This document shows, piece after piece, positions 1 through 11,426 of a stretch of DNA of 64,000 nt. Below the pieces are notes generated by a model. That model did not search any database, was not told the origin of the DNA, and was given only the letters and a program-made list of their open reading frames with translations. The translations under genes were made by a program, and so were the position numbers. The DNA is from Sanguinoderma infundibulare (lineage: Eukaryota; Basidiomycota; Agaricomycetes; Polyporales; Polyporaceae): the NCBI GenBank assembly GCA_032821775.1, contig JAVLRN010000002.1:4092001-4156000 (forward strand), written 5' to 3'. Positions within the stretch are counted from its first letter, which is position 1; the number at the start of each line of letters is the position of its first letter.

Positions 1-2
1 CG

Positions 3-507
3 ACGGTGATGCTGAGCTTGCGTGCAGACTATGACCAGTATTATGCGTCGCTGGCGGCGTCTGCCGACCCGTCGACTCGGCCGACTCCCGGCATGAGCGA
101 GTTCGGGGAGGACGAGGAGGACGTGAAGCCCAATGTCGAGTACCTCGACTCTCTTAACGAGTACCGAAAACGTTCGCGCTCGCGTGAGGACATCGGCACC
201 GGCGGTAGCACGCCCAAGCTACCTCGGACAGACAGCTTTGTGGAGACACCCGATGTGATGGAGGCTGGGGTGGGAGCGATGAACGGAGTTGAGGTCGGGG
301 ACGCACTCGCGAATGGTGCTCCTGGAGACGATCCTATTGTTCATGGTGCGCCACCTTCTCCCTGGACGATCTGGTTCTGTGGGCTGACTTGTCGTGGCAG
401 TGAACGGCAAGCCTGTGGCGCTGTCGCAGGTCACGGAGGAGCATCAGGAAGAGATGACGCCGGAGGAGTACACAGCGTACTATGAGCTGCTCAGCGCACA
501 GTCGTAG
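3..507 (+). CDS. TFIIE-alpha-like C-terminal region (5' truncated by window edge)
   Basis: The reading frame is open at the left edge, so only the C-terminal part is visible. Exon 3-345 and exon 401-507 flank a 55-nt intron (346-400) with a CTGAC branch-like motif and a CAG acceptor. The piece is acidic, then has an EYLDSLNEYRKRSRSR stretch, and ends in VNGK followed by EEHQEEMTPEEYTAYYELL. A closing MTPEE(Y/K) segment near the end of a polar tail is what I recall from the alpha subunit of general transcription factor TFIIE, which recruits TFIIH to RNA polymerase II. The zinc ribbon that would prove the family lies outside the window, so the assignment rests on the tail alone. Confidence 0.5.
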
Positions 508-924
508 CGATCGTGATGGTGTAGGTTGGAGATTGGGGAGGATTGGTGGATCCTTGCTTTCGTTATCGAGCGGACTTCACCCTGTTGTGCGAGTTGTACT
601 TCTAGAACAAGTATTGTATATCATCGCGTGTCGCGTTAGTGCTAGTCAATAGACGCTTTTTGATCATACCTGGCTCGCGAGTTCGCGAGCTTGCGAACGT
701 TTGGATGCATTGGCTTGTATCTCAATGCGGTGCCTAGGTAAGCAAACGGTTGGAACACTTGTATAAGCCTGACGATGGGTATAGTAGGCGACATAAAGTA
801 CGTAAGTGCATACAAGAGGGGCGCATAATGATTCCTGGGGGCAGCAAGAAACGACCACCGGAGAAGGCGTCAAGGACTTGGTATGGGCACGAAAGCCGGG
901 TACGTGCTCACAGGTGCAATGTGT

Positions 925-1687
925 TTAAAGAAATTGAGGGGCATCAGTTTGAAAGGGCGAAGCGTTGTTCGAAGGATCTTTGAACCCTCCACTTGCGCCG
1001 AGGTCGTTAAAATCGCCGGCAGACGCAGTGAGGTGGGACCAATCATTGTTGGACAACGCAGGTGGAAATGCGGCCCACATGGTCGCTTCAACATAGCTGG
1101 GTTGGGATGGTTGGGAAACCGAGCACGAGGAGGTTCCGGCTTGCCCGATCCCCATGGCCGCAGTGGGCGGTTGAATATACACGGATTCGATGCTGTCAAG
1201 TCCCATGACAGCACCTGGGCCTGATGAGTACAGCGTCGAACTCTTGGAGGCACAGTTAACAGACCTTCAAACAGCATTCGAGGGGTTCCCGCTACGGGAT
1301 CCTTCGGCTCTGGCGCCTTCTTGCGCCGCTTGTTCTCGGCATCCACGCAAGTCTCTTGCAACCCGCGTTGAATGCATCGATCGCACGGGCGGCCCTCTCC
1401 ACACCGCTTTCCGGCTCCACGGCAATGCACGCACTGTGGAAGGAAGGGATATTTGTCTAGTGAGCATCTGTGGTTCATGCGGGTTCGGGATATATACTGA
1501 CCGCCGTCTTGACCGTCTTCCTCTTCTTGGAGTCGCAGTCATCATCATGCGCGGACTGCGACGGAGCTTCCAGGAGGGCGTCCACTCCGAGCATGTCTTT
1601 CACACCATTCAGCGACGCTACCCGAAGATGGAAGCTGTCGGAACTCACGGAGTTGGGACCTGCGGACGAGGACGCAGACGTAGTCAT
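925..1687 (-). CDS. small Zn2Cys6 zinc-cluster protein, tandem copy 1
   Basis: Exons 1687-1502, 1433-1265 and 1220-925 give about 216 aa. The basic stretch KKRKTVKTA ends exon 1. A 68-nt phase-0 intron follows, and exon 2 opens with the first cysteine of a C-x2-C-x6-C-x5-C-x2-C-x8-C cluster, the GAL4-type DNA-binding module. The second intron (1221-1264, 44 nt, GAAG|gtctgt) restores the frame into a tail ending TDAPQFL. No fungal-specific transcription-factor middle domain is present, so this is a minimal putative DNA-binding protein. A minus-strand TATAAAG lies at 1849-1855. The gene at 3880-4691 is a paralogue with the same start (M[TI]TSA.SSAG), the same first-intron length and a matching tail, so the two arose by tandem duplication. 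Targets are unknown. Confidence 0.8.
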
Positions 1688-1848
1688 CGCTGAGTATACG
1701 GGGACTACGAAGGTGACGTGGTTCGGACATGGTGTGAGGACGACGGCTTAGGCACTGCAGGAAGGGGCGGTAGGCAACAGTAGAGTCGTCGGGGAGAGCA
1801 GTCAACACTACCTCTTCTGCGCTCTCAGTGGTGCGCAACTGAATACCT

Positions 1849-1855
1849 CTTTATA
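1849..1855 (-). promoter_or_regulatory. TATA box of Zn2Cys6 copy 1
   Basis: TATAAAG on the minus strand, about 160 nt upstream of the ATG at 1687. The surrounding string CTACAAGTATAAAGAGGT recurs at 5365-5382 upstream of copy 2, so the promoter core was duplicated with the gene. Confidence 0.55.
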
Positions 1856-1860
1856 CTTGT

Positions 1861-3879
1861 AGAGGCGCCGTCGTACGAGGCCTCCGTGGAGTCGTCTGGA
1901 TCGGGCACGGGGACGGGGACTGCCGGGACACCACCACCTCTCGCGACGGTCGCGGCTCGGAGCTGATCTCCAGCTCTTTTTTTTCCCTCATATGTATTGG
2001 GTCGACGCTTGCGTTGCGCGTTGGGCTATACGCTTCTTTCGCGGTTGCGAGGCGTGGGGGTTCGCTTTGATTAGATGCGAGAATGTTAACGAATCATATG
2101 CACGACATGTAGTCCCATCGTTGTACGGGTACCCATGCGGACCATCCTCACTGTACCTTAGCATTCTCTTGACGCAGGACGAGTACTTACCCTACATGTT
2201 CTGTCATGAGCTACTTGCTCGGTTTGAAACCACATCCACTTGTATCCCGTGCGTCTCAGCTGCCTGAGCCACACCGGCCTAGTATTGTGTTTCACGTAAC
2301 GCATGAAAGCAAGCATCGCTGAAGACCCTGCGGCGAGTTGTTGTCGAGTATCTCCGCTACCTTATTCGTCTTGGAAACTTCACGTTACAGAATCTTCAGG
2401 TGCCTTGAGTCGTCGGTGGACCTCGGAGGCGTGCGAGTCCGACACGAGCATCGCTAAAGATGGCGCCCAATACCGCTGCTTGAGCGTCCCTCCTGATAGT
2501 TTCTCATAGAGTGGAGGGAGGGGCGCCTCGACTCGGAGGCGGCGTGCGAGATTGCTCAAGACGGTGTCCAATCCGCTCTGTGTCTCCGCTGGCTGAGCGG
2601 CGAGCCGCTGACCCCAATGTCATACATACACTTGCAGCCATATTACACTCTCAAACGTATGGGTCTACGCTTGCGCCGTGTTTCGTCCCGCCCGACATCC
2701 TTTCACCTTTGTTCGCCACCCTTGCCCGCTACATGCGTCACTCATTTTGTCAGTATTTACTGTGGTTACTGTGTGAAGGTCGGCCGCTGTCACGCCGCAT
2801 CTCCAGGGATCTGGTGCTGTGTAGTCTTTATCGCCAATACTGACGTAAGTTGCCTCTGGGCGGCGACTCTATTGATGGCTGCATGCCCTGCCAGTGCTCC
2901 GCAGCTCGCTGTTTGCATTTGTCGGCTGAGGGCCTGTTCGGCAACGAGTTTCGGAGTTCGCTACTCCGTCACGTGTCGTTTTCCGGAAGTCCCGCGTTTT
3001 CTGGCCGGCCTAGGCGCCCTCCTTCCACAACCCGCGAAACAGGACGGTAGGCGTAGACCTAGAGATCCCAGCCCTACTTCTCAAAATATGACTAGCGCAT
3101 CTTTGCGCGTCAATGTCCTGAACAGTTCGCGAGCCAAATCAGGAGCAGCGCAGACGGTAACTTCCGTCAGCATGGTGGGAGAGCTTGGGTTTGAACGCCA
3201 TAAGCCTGGTTCCGTTGTCTCAGTGCGTCGATAGCACCAGTAGTCTCCAAAAGCCACGCGCATACAGCGATCGAGGCCTGCTTATTGGTACACGATGGTA
3301 GAGCTGAAGCGCTGAAGATGCTCTTAAGTACCAGCACCGAAATGGCTGCTTATCTAATATAAGCGCCGGTGTACTCTCCAATCCGCTGGGGTGTCGGTAA
3401 GCGGGCTTGAGCTTCAGATATCATACCACAGCGTCCTCTCCCGTGTCTCTTCCATCCCGTCCTGCCCAAATGAGCTCTGGATGGCACAGGGTCTGTTGAA
3501 AGATACCCCACGGTCTGCTATTACTGCCTGTACCCCGCTATGGATTTCGTGAGCCTGTGAACGTTCAATATCTGATCCGTTGGCTTCGACGCCAGGTAAG
3601 CCGGCCGAATTCGAAGTTCATCACGTTTGCATGATATTGATGATTGAAAAATTTGTACAGATCTAGCAATTTCTACAGTAGCAGACAGGGAGCAGATATG
3701 CATAACATCGATTTATGTTCCTTGGGACAGCGAGAAAGCAACAACAACAAGCACTCAATATGGTTTGGATGGAGAGCAGAGACAGCGGGCGGCATGCAAC
3801 TATTGTCGCGGCCATAGGTGAGCACAAGTCGCATATCGAAACCGGTGAAATACTCACGACGAGTCATAATACCTTGTGT
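1861..3879. other. intergenic DNA between the duplicated Zn2Cys6 genes
   Basis: No convincing gene. The open frames here lack family motifs or plausible splice partners. Blocks near 2327-2360 and 2428-2485 recur in diverged form near 5477-5507 and 5666-5702, marking the upstream end of the duplicated segment. A further weak repeat (CCAATCCGCT) occurs near 2570 and 3379. Confidence 0.5.
2327..2485. repeat. upstream duplication block, copy 1
   Basis: Contains GTCGAGTATCTCCG (about 2343) and GGCGTGCGAGTC (2428 onward). Both motifs recur in the same order at 5477-5702. This links the flanks of the two Zn2Cys6 genes and shows that more than the coding region was duplicated. Confidence 0.6.
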
Positions 3880-4691
3880 TCAGAAAAATTGTGGGGTATC
3901 GGTATGAGAGGGCGAAACGTTGTTCGAAGGACTCTCGAATCCTCCACTCATACCGAGGTCGGTGGACGCAGTGGGCGTTCTGACGGATTGAAGGTAAGAC
4001 CAATTGTTATTGGACAACGCAGGCGGGAATCCGGCCCACACGGTCGCTTCAACGTAGTTGGGTTCGGAAAGAGAGGACAACTTGGAGGTCTCGCCTTGCC
4101 AGTGCCCCATCCCAATGGGGTTAGTGGACAACTGAGTAGGCAGTGATGTCATGTTGTCACGAGATGTGACAACATCTATGCCGCTAGAGGTGAGGACAGC
4201 GCCGGCTCTTGCAAGCAGAGTTGACTGACCTTCGAATACGATTTGTGAGGGCCTGGAGGGCCCCGCGGGGCAGGGCACAGGATCCTCCGGCTCTGGTGCC
4301 TTCTTGCGCCGCTTGTTCTCGGCATCCACACAAGTGTCTTGCAACCCGCGTTGGATGCATCGATCGCAGGGGCGGCTCTCTCCACACTGCTTTCGAGATT
4401 CACGACAATGCACGCACTATGGACAGAAGGGAGACTTGTCGAATGAGCATTTGTGGTTCATGTCACTTCAGGAGATATACTGACCGCCGTCTTGACCGTC
4501 TTCTTTTTCTTGGACTTGGGCCGATCTTGCCCCACAGCCTTAACATCATCGGGAGCGGGCTCGGATGAAGCGTCCTCCAGGGCATCTACCCCGAACATGT
4601 CTTTGACACCACTGTACAACAATACCCGAAGACGGAAGCTGCGGGAACTCACGGAGTTGGGACCTGCGGACGAGCACGCAGACGTAATCAT
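3880..4691 (-). CDS. small Zn2Cys6 zinc-cluster protein, tandem copy 2
   Basis: Exons 4691-4485 and 4416-3880 give about 247 aa. Exon 1 ends in a basic run (KSKKKKTVKTA). The 68-nt phase-0 intron (4417-4484) falls directly before the first cysteine of a C-x2-C-x6-C-x5-C-x2-C-x8-C cluster, as in copy 1. The tail (EPNYVEATVWAGFPPALSNN to TDTPQFF) aligns with copy 1. The second intron of copy 1 has no spliced counterpart here: the homologous stretch, including a donor-like GAAG|gtcagt, reads through as coding sequence (QSTLLAR). Two minus-strand TATA elements lie upstream, a proximal one at 4913-4920 and one shared with copy 1 at 5370-5376. The gene is intact as read. Confidence 0.8.
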
Positions 4692-4912
4692 TGCTGAGTA
4701 TACGAGGGCGAAGAAGGCGAGGGTCTGGAGGCATCCACGAGGGCAAGGTTGCCAACCCGGTGTAGGAGCCGGGAAAGCGCAGGGTGGCGAACTGGGCGTA
4801 TGGACGACCGGATGCCGAGGTGTTCGGCAAAAGTGAGACTGGATGAGGAGGTGAGGAAGTGCTGGAGGAGAGGATAGGAATGGTGAGACAGTAAGAGGCC
4901 AGACACCTCGCC

Positions 4913-4920
4913 CTTTTATA
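4913..4920 (-). promoter_or_regulatory. proximal TATA box of Zn2Cys6 copy 2
   Basis: TATAAAAG on the minus strand, about 220 nt upstream of the ATG at 4691. It lies in roughly 0.5 kb of DNA that has no counterpart between TATA and ATG in copy 1. Confidence 0.45.
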
Positions 4921-5369
4921 CCCAAAGCCGAGCACGCGCGGCTGAATCTTTGCCAGATGTACATCCCATTTATTAGTGGCTCGAAAATATACCTTGACCT
5001 TGCCACAAACGGATTGTGTGCGTCTTTCCCGGGATAGAACCGCCCAATGGAAAGGACAACACAAGAACCATGAATTGGCCCGGTGTCCTGGAGATGTCGA
5101 TGACTCGTTCCGTAAGTATCTGCGGACATTAGGACGCCGATATGCTGAAGCCGATTTGTACTCCGCTTTCAGACCGACGCCTGATAATGTCAGCCGATGG
5201 GACTCTCTTCGATTTTCGACAGCCTTCACGCATTCCCCACGACATGGGGTGGATAAGACGGCCTCGAAGGGGCTAAAGCAAGGGGTGGCAGGTAGTAGAA
5301 GGAAGGTAGTCGGGGTGAGTAGTTGGCTCCACCTCTCTTGGGCTCTCCGAGGTGTGCGACTACCCACCT

Positions 5370-5376
5370 CTTTATA
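5370..5376 (-). promoter_or_regulatory. distal TATA box shared with copy 1
   Basis: TATAAAG embedded in the same context as the element at 1849-1855, but about 680 nt from the copy 2 start codon rather than about 160 nt. Confidence 0.45.
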
Positions 5377-5476
5377 CTTGTAGACGAGAAAGTGAATTTC
5401 GGCTGCCTATCTCACACCGCCCTGGGTTTATGTGAAACATAAACCATGGAGGGACCGATTGCTAAGGACCATGAGC

Positions 5477-5702
5477 CCTGCGAGTTGCTGTCGAGTATCT
5501 CCGTTGCACTAACCGCTCTTGACGTAAACCAACTTAGGGTGACGGTGGTCTGCCGTTCCAGTCAGAAGCGAGCATCGCCAACGACGAAACTCAATCTTCC
5601 AGTATCCCCGCTGCCTGAGCGTCCGGCCTGACGGACACCGGTATGCAGTGTCGATAGAGTTTGTCGGCGTGCGAGTCGGACGCGAGGTTCGCTAAAAAGG
5701 GC
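5477..5702. repeat. upstream duplication block, copy 2
   Basis: Diverged copy of 2327-2485. It carries GTCGAGTATCTCCG and GGCGTGCGAGTC in the same order and orientation. Confidence 0.6.
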
Positions 5703-7238
5703 TCTCAATCTGACCCTTATCGCCATTGGCTGAGCCGCCCACCCGCGTCTGCCCTAAGTTGCCATCGATGACCACTATGGCGATTCGGACACGTCAGGTG
5801 CACCATCTACCTACGACGATCCTCACCCCGGTTATATGTGAGATCCGAGGAGAATCGCTATGTTGCGTTCTGCCTGACACACCCTTAACTGTTGCGCAGG
5901 GTCTGTCATGCACGGGACTCCGATGATTTACTCGTATAAGACGGTCACAGGTCAATAGGAGGTGCTGGTTTGCGTCACCGATGCCGACGTAGGTTGACCA
6001 CGACATGACCGCTGCACACCATCTTCCTGCTCTGGAAGTTCCTTGCAACCCAGGGCCATATCTCCTTCTCATTCTCTCCTTTGGCCGGCGCAGGTGTGAT
6101 CGAGGGATAGATGGGATCTCTCCAGACGCCATGTCTCGTTCTCGAGCGGTTCGCTGGTTGCTTTGCGATTGCTGGGTTCCGACGCGGCTCTGGACTGGCC
6201 CACCCATTTGCAGTCGCCCCTCCATCGAGGTTGGGTTACGTGAACTTTGGCGTCAGGCGGAAGAACTCGCCGGCCTCCAGCAATATTCATACTTCCCACT
6301 CTAAAGCGCGCCGTGGTACAACATCGTGTTATGCAGTGAGAGTTAAGGTGCGCAGCTTGACGCGAACTCTCTCAGCGGGCTCAGGCCGTTTTGGGTTTCC
6401 CTCCATTGAGATCGGTTCAGGCCACAGCCCGCGATGCATTCGGGTCTATGTAAACTACGTTCGCAAGTTGATTTTGCCTTAAGATGTTCGTGTTCTTTGT
6501 ATCCTTTTCTGAGACACGTGTGCAAAATTATACTACACTAACTTGAAGCAAGATCACAGACAACGTACCAACGGACATCCAAAAGTCCCAGAGAGATCAG
6601 TGATGTTTCTAGAGCCTACGAACCTGGCCATCCACTGCCTCGTCTTGTAACAACGTTATCCAGATAGCCGCCCTTCCGACACTGCTGGCCAGCTAGCTAC
6701 CTTGGCGGTGCGCCTAGTAAGCGGGGGGCTGCGTGTTGCGGCCGTTATTGACCACCCGAACCTGCAAGAATATCAGCAAACCGAGCGCAGCGCAAAGTCC
6801 GCGAGTCACGGTCAAGAAATCCTTCAGGATCGGGAATCAGGCAACAGACTGGTCCAGGTGGGACACGACACGGAACATCGACGATTTATATGAAGTACGT
6901 ATGCAAGTATAAATATCTAAACTACTGGGACTAGGGGGGAGGAGTACGGTTACGAAGTTACAACATGTGGCATCATCCGACGAACCAAGGACTAGCGAAG
7001 ACAACGCGGCTCCACCAAGGGTGTGGTGCTGCAACACAGAATAAGAAGAAGGGGATGGAAGGAATAGGTGTGGGACGGTAAGGCTGATAGGGTAGTGCGA
7101 AGTCGTGAGATAGGTTTGGAGATTGGATGATAGAAGGGGGGTAGATAAATATCAAATAACGTAGAGCATGACGACCCGCCGCCGCACTGGGACACGGGCG
7201 GAACGCGTGCGCGGGTGCGAGTCGAGCATGCGAAGGGT
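5703..7238. other. intergenic, nothing recognised
   Basis: Only short frames without motifs or a convincing splice structure. No repeat or RNA gene seen. Confidence 0.4.
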
Positions 7239-8006
7239 TTAAGGGCGCGCTGCCTCAACGACTGCCTGGAAGACCGCGTCATGACCGTGTGTGTTCGAGA
7301 CGGACACGAGGACGAGGTCGTCCGAGTCGAACCGCCGGACGTCCCAGCACTCATTGCCGCGAGAGACGTTTGCGCGACGCGCCTGCTGAAAAACATCGCG
7401 CAAACGCAAGTTGGCACCAGCTTCGCGACGCGCACACGTGACCGAAACCCTCACCTCCCAGAACTGCGTGTAGAACAGGACGATGGAGTGCGCCAGCTCC
7501 CAACGGGTGATCGGACGGTCGTTGATGGTCGTCTGGATGTTAAAGGTCCGGTCCATATGGGCGTATCCGGGCCACTAGACGGAGGGATCAGTCATTAGAG
7601 TGCAAACCGACCAAGATATTCGACATACCAAGATCCTGAACTCGGCCCTTCCCTGCCCGACAGGCGGGAACGCGAAGTCGTAGCATCCGCGGAGAGCAGA
7701 GGTGAAGCCCTGCAGGACATGACCGAATCGCACGCCTCCTTCGTTCGGGTTGAACGGGATGGTCATCAATGGCCACACTTGCACCCGTCCTGGGGACGGT
7801 GTAAGGGCTTTCGTTGGAACAAGGATGCGTTTGCCGCTGTGCGGGGCCTGCGGCGAGAACGGCGGGTAGTTCTCCTTCCCAAGTGCATGGGCGTGGATGG
7901 GGATGGAGACCGGTACAGGCACAGGCACTGGGCCGGGCAAGGAGTGCAGAAGGCACGCGTCTGTGAGGGTGGAGAAGGTTGAGATGTGCGCAACGGGAAG
8001 CGCCAT
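7239..8006 (-). CDS. hypothetical protein with Pro/Val-rich N-terminus
   Basis: Exons 8006-7629, 7574-7455 and 7385-7239 give about 214 aa. The introns are 54 and 69 nt, canonical and phase 0. The second intron is a multiple of three and stop-free, so its retention would also give an open protein. The N-terminus has a PVPVPVPV run. The middle and C-terminal parts carry the conserved-looking segments WPGYAHMDRTFNIQTTI and RPITRWELAHSIVLFYTQFW. I do not recognise a family or function; it resembles uncharacterised proteins common in Agaricomycetes. A minus-strand TATAAAAT (8124-8131) sits about 120 nt before the ATG, which supports the chosen start. Confidence 0.65.
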
Positions 8007-8123
8007 GATACACAAGCAACGAAGAAGGATTAAACGAGGAGGGCGAAGCGCAAAGTAGAGTATGCGGATGGAAGAGTATGTACGTGTCGTCGACAGAGAG
8101 CATAAGTGCGCAACATGGTTGGG

Positions 8124-8131
8124 ATTTTATA
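8124..8131 (-). promoter_or_regulatory. TATA box of the hypothetical gene 7239-8006
   Basis: TATAAAAT on the minus strand, about 120 nt upstream of the ATG. Confidence 0.5.
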
Positions 8132-8139
8132 GCCCTCGT

Positions 8140-9400
8140 ACTGGACGCGTCCCGACGCGTCGTCGCGTCCATGGCCATGGGCCAAAGCGCGACGCTGGTC
8201 AAAGCGTCGCAACATGGCCCACAAAGTGCCACGGCGCGGTGAGACGCGCCACGGCGTGCAATTCCAAAGAACATAGGGAAAGCAGAGAAGGCGATCAGAA
8301 GGTCATGAATGACTCACCCGCACAGCTGTTTGCAGTGGAGGGCCCAACTACAGCCAAAGCAACAATTGGCCGCCGACGCTTTGCAGCACTTGCATTAACT
8401 GCGGCCAAGCGCGGGCGATGTGGGAGGTCCAGGAAAGGAAGGATTCACGGGTAAGTTAAGTCGCCGGGAACGTGGAGGACAAACGCACTTTGGCAGGATT
8501 TTGGGAAGATTAAACTATTGGTCAGCCTACAAACGGCACTCCATCGTATACATGTAGCCTTGAGAAGGGAAAGCCAGACGGCCTGCTAGTAGACACATGG
8601 CCTTGCTTTCAAGGATCGATAAAGGAGACAACGTGGCCGGACGGTGCCGCGCGAGCGCAAATGAGGAGCCGGGGTCGTTGTTGGATCCCGGGGGCAGTCT
8701 AGTGTTGCCTAGGATAGGAACGAGAGAGATCTCAAAGAACGTTGTTAAGGTGTGAGAGGGAAGAGGTCAAGCTTTCAAGCATGGAAATCATGGATCGACC
8801 AACACGACGGACAAGTGCAGCGACGAGACCCCAGACACCACCATGTGCACCGAGCGCTAACCAGTGGGCTCTGCATACGAACGAAAACCGACGATAACCA
8901 TCTATACGTACGCATCGATGATAGAATTGAACAACCTGAGAGGCTGGCCCGAAAGTCTCCCACTCGGGGGAGGGAATCAGAGTATGACTATACTCCACGT
9001 CCTGTCACCCCGCTTGGTAAGAGCACAGTGAAATGACATCAGTATGCACAGTGCCGGGTCCAACCTATTCACTGGGAGCACTGGAGGTTGTTCAACTTGA
9101 GGCGACGAAGGCGTTCGTCCGGGCAGTAAGCAAGGCGACAGACCTGGGGAGACAGGAACGTTCAGCCGACGTGCGAGGACGGTGCTTATATACCAGTCCG
9201 GCAGCATTTGCGGTCGTCGGCAACACACAAGACCAAGAGACGCTGTGGCGTCGCACAACAGACATCCCGTCCACCATTCTGATTGTGTCGTAACGAAGGA
9301 ATGAACACCTCGTATCTCCACGCTTTGCGCAGCCTCCTTTTCGTCAGGTCTAGACACGGACCACAAAGCCAGTCACGCCGAAGGACGGAGCGATCAAAGG
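8140..9400. other. intergenic, nothing recognised
   Basis: Upstream of the hypothetical gene and downstream of the methionyl-tRNA synthetase. The short frames show no family features. Confidence 0.4.
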
Positions 9401-11426
9401 CTACGACAACTTTGACATGTCCACATCAAACAAGCGGACTCCAGGGTGCACCTCACCCAGCGCTGCCTTGCCGAATGCAGCATCCGCCAACGTGCGCTGA
9501 GACACCGGGACACCTAGCGAGTCCAGCAGCAACGTCGCCTTCGCTGGCATGATAGGCTGAAGCAGGATAGCCGACTGCCTCAGGGCTTCGAGCACAAGGG
9601 CCTGGACCTCCGCTGCTACTGATGCAGGGGTCTCCTTCGCCCAGGGCGCGGCTTGCGTCATGAGCAGGTTCGCCTGGAAAGTAGTTGAGCATTGGACGCG
9701 ATGGTGCCAGAACGAGGAAACAACCGTACCTCTTGCAACGCGAGGACGATCGACTCGACAGCGTCCGCAAGCTGGAAGCTCAGGATTTGCCCGTCGACCT
9801 TTTGCGCAAGCGTCTTCAGGCACGTCAAGAGGGGCGCAAAGGCCTCGGAGTCAGAGATCAGGGTGATGTCAGGCTGCTTCACGGTTTTGGCTTTCTTCAT
9901 GATCTTCGTGGACGTGGCGCGCATGAAGAGGTTGCCGAGGAGTGAGATGATCTCCCTGCTGTGCTTCTGCAGCTGTTCTTGCGACCAATCTATGTGTCGC
10001 GATAATCAGTTCACGACCAACGAACAGGACAGCCATAAGGGCGTCGAAGACACGAACCGACGTCGTCCTTGAAGCGACCGCCGACCCGTGCGAGATAATA
10101 CCGGACGAGGTCAACCCCGAGTTCGTCGATCGCCTGAATAGGGTCAGCGACGTTCCCGACAGACTTCGACATCTTTGCACGGTTAACCGTCCAGTGAGAG
10201 TGCGCGAGCAGCCGGGTCGTAAGTGGAAGCCCGAGGGCTTGCAGCATCGCTGGGAAGTAGATTGCGTGGAAGCTAGTATACGGGAATGCGATGAGTGAAT
10301 GTATGCGCCCCGTTCGAGGACGGCGTACCGGAGGATATCCTTGCCGATGACCTGCACGTTGGGAGGCCAGCCTGCTGGAGAACCGTCGCCCCCTGTTGAT
10401 TTCCACGGGTAACCAACAGAAGAAAGGTAGACGGTAAGCGCGTCGATCCAGACGTAGATCGTATGTTCTGGGTCGTTCGGGACGGGAATACCCCAGGTCA
10501 GCCGAGAGCGTTTACGGGATATTGACAGATCCTCGAGAGGTTCCTGCAATGCAGCCAGGATATCTATGTGGTGTTGTTGGGGGTATATTGCGTCCGGGTG
10601 TGCCGAGAAGTGCGCAGACAAGGATTCCCGGAAGGCAGAGAGGCGGAACTTGTAATTTTCTTCTTCCTGCCACTCAACACGGGAGCCGGATGTCGTGGAG
10701 ATGTAATACTCTACACCGTCCTGTTCCTGCCTGGCGACTTGCATGGACGGATAGAAGGTCTCGTCTGAGACAGAGTACCACCCTGCATGGCTACCCTTGT
10801 AAATGAGGCCCTTGGCATCGAGCTCTTTCTTGAAGAGTTTTGTGTGGGTATATGCGTACGTCAAGTGAACAGTATGTGACGTACCCACAGATGCGTCACT
10901 GCATCATGGTGCTGCTGTGCCGTCGTACGACTGAAACCCGTATTGCTGGCATGAGCCTTTTGAGCGAGGTTCTACCTTGGTGGTAAACCTTCAACGTTCG
11001 TGCATTGAGCAAAATTCGGACAAGGACATACGCAGAAGTGCTGGCTGAGTTCGTCGCAAAACGCCAGAGGATCCATGCCCTTGGCCTGAGCAGCATTCTG
11101 GATTTTGAGCCCATGCTCGTCTGTGCCGGTTATGAAGTGAACTGGGCGGTTGGGATTTGAGAGTCTAGCATGCCGTGCAAGGATGTCTGCGACGACGATA
11201 GTGTGCAAGTGGCCAATATGGGGGGCTGTAGGCGAGATGGTTGAGAGAGATGCGGGGTGTGTACGAACAAGATATGAGGAGGCGTACCAGCATTAGGATA
11301 GAATATAGGCGTCGTTACGTAGTATGGCTTTGCGCCTGCCTGTGCGCTGTCGGAATATGTTCTACGATAGCATTGTTGAGAGCAAGATCGTTGCGAGAGA
11401 TGGCGAACGAAGCGGAGGGGTAGCAT
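9401..11426 (-). CDS. MSM1: mitochondrial methionyl-tRNA synthetase
   Basis: Charges mitochondrial tRNA-Met with methionine (class I synthetase). Seven exons: 11426-11288, 11225-11032, 10971-10885, 10828-10329, 10272-10058, 9989-9730 and 9673-9401. The introns are 56-68 nt and the product about 555 aa. The Arg/Ser-rich start MLPLRFVRHLSQRS fits a mitochondrial presequence. The HIGH motif is PHIGH (His49-His52) and the flexible-loop motif KMSKS lies at 340-344. GTDEHGLKIQ and YKGSHAGWYSVSDETFYP are family hallmarks. The C-terminal part carries the anticodon-binding helices. It lacks the C-terminal extensions of the cytosolic enzyme, consistent with the organellar form. The ATG at 11426 was chosen for the presequence; an upstream in-frame ATG near 11546 is less likely. 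Transcribed divergently from the auxilin gene. Confidence 0.93.

Noticed and set aside
4546..5367. 273-codon minus-strand frame over copy 2 exon 1
   Set aside because: Wrong frame for the zinc-cluster protein and no family features upstream.
7588..8274. 228-codon minus-strand frame
   Set aside because: Shadow of the hypothetical gene at 7239-8006, whose other frame has coherent exons and a TATA box.
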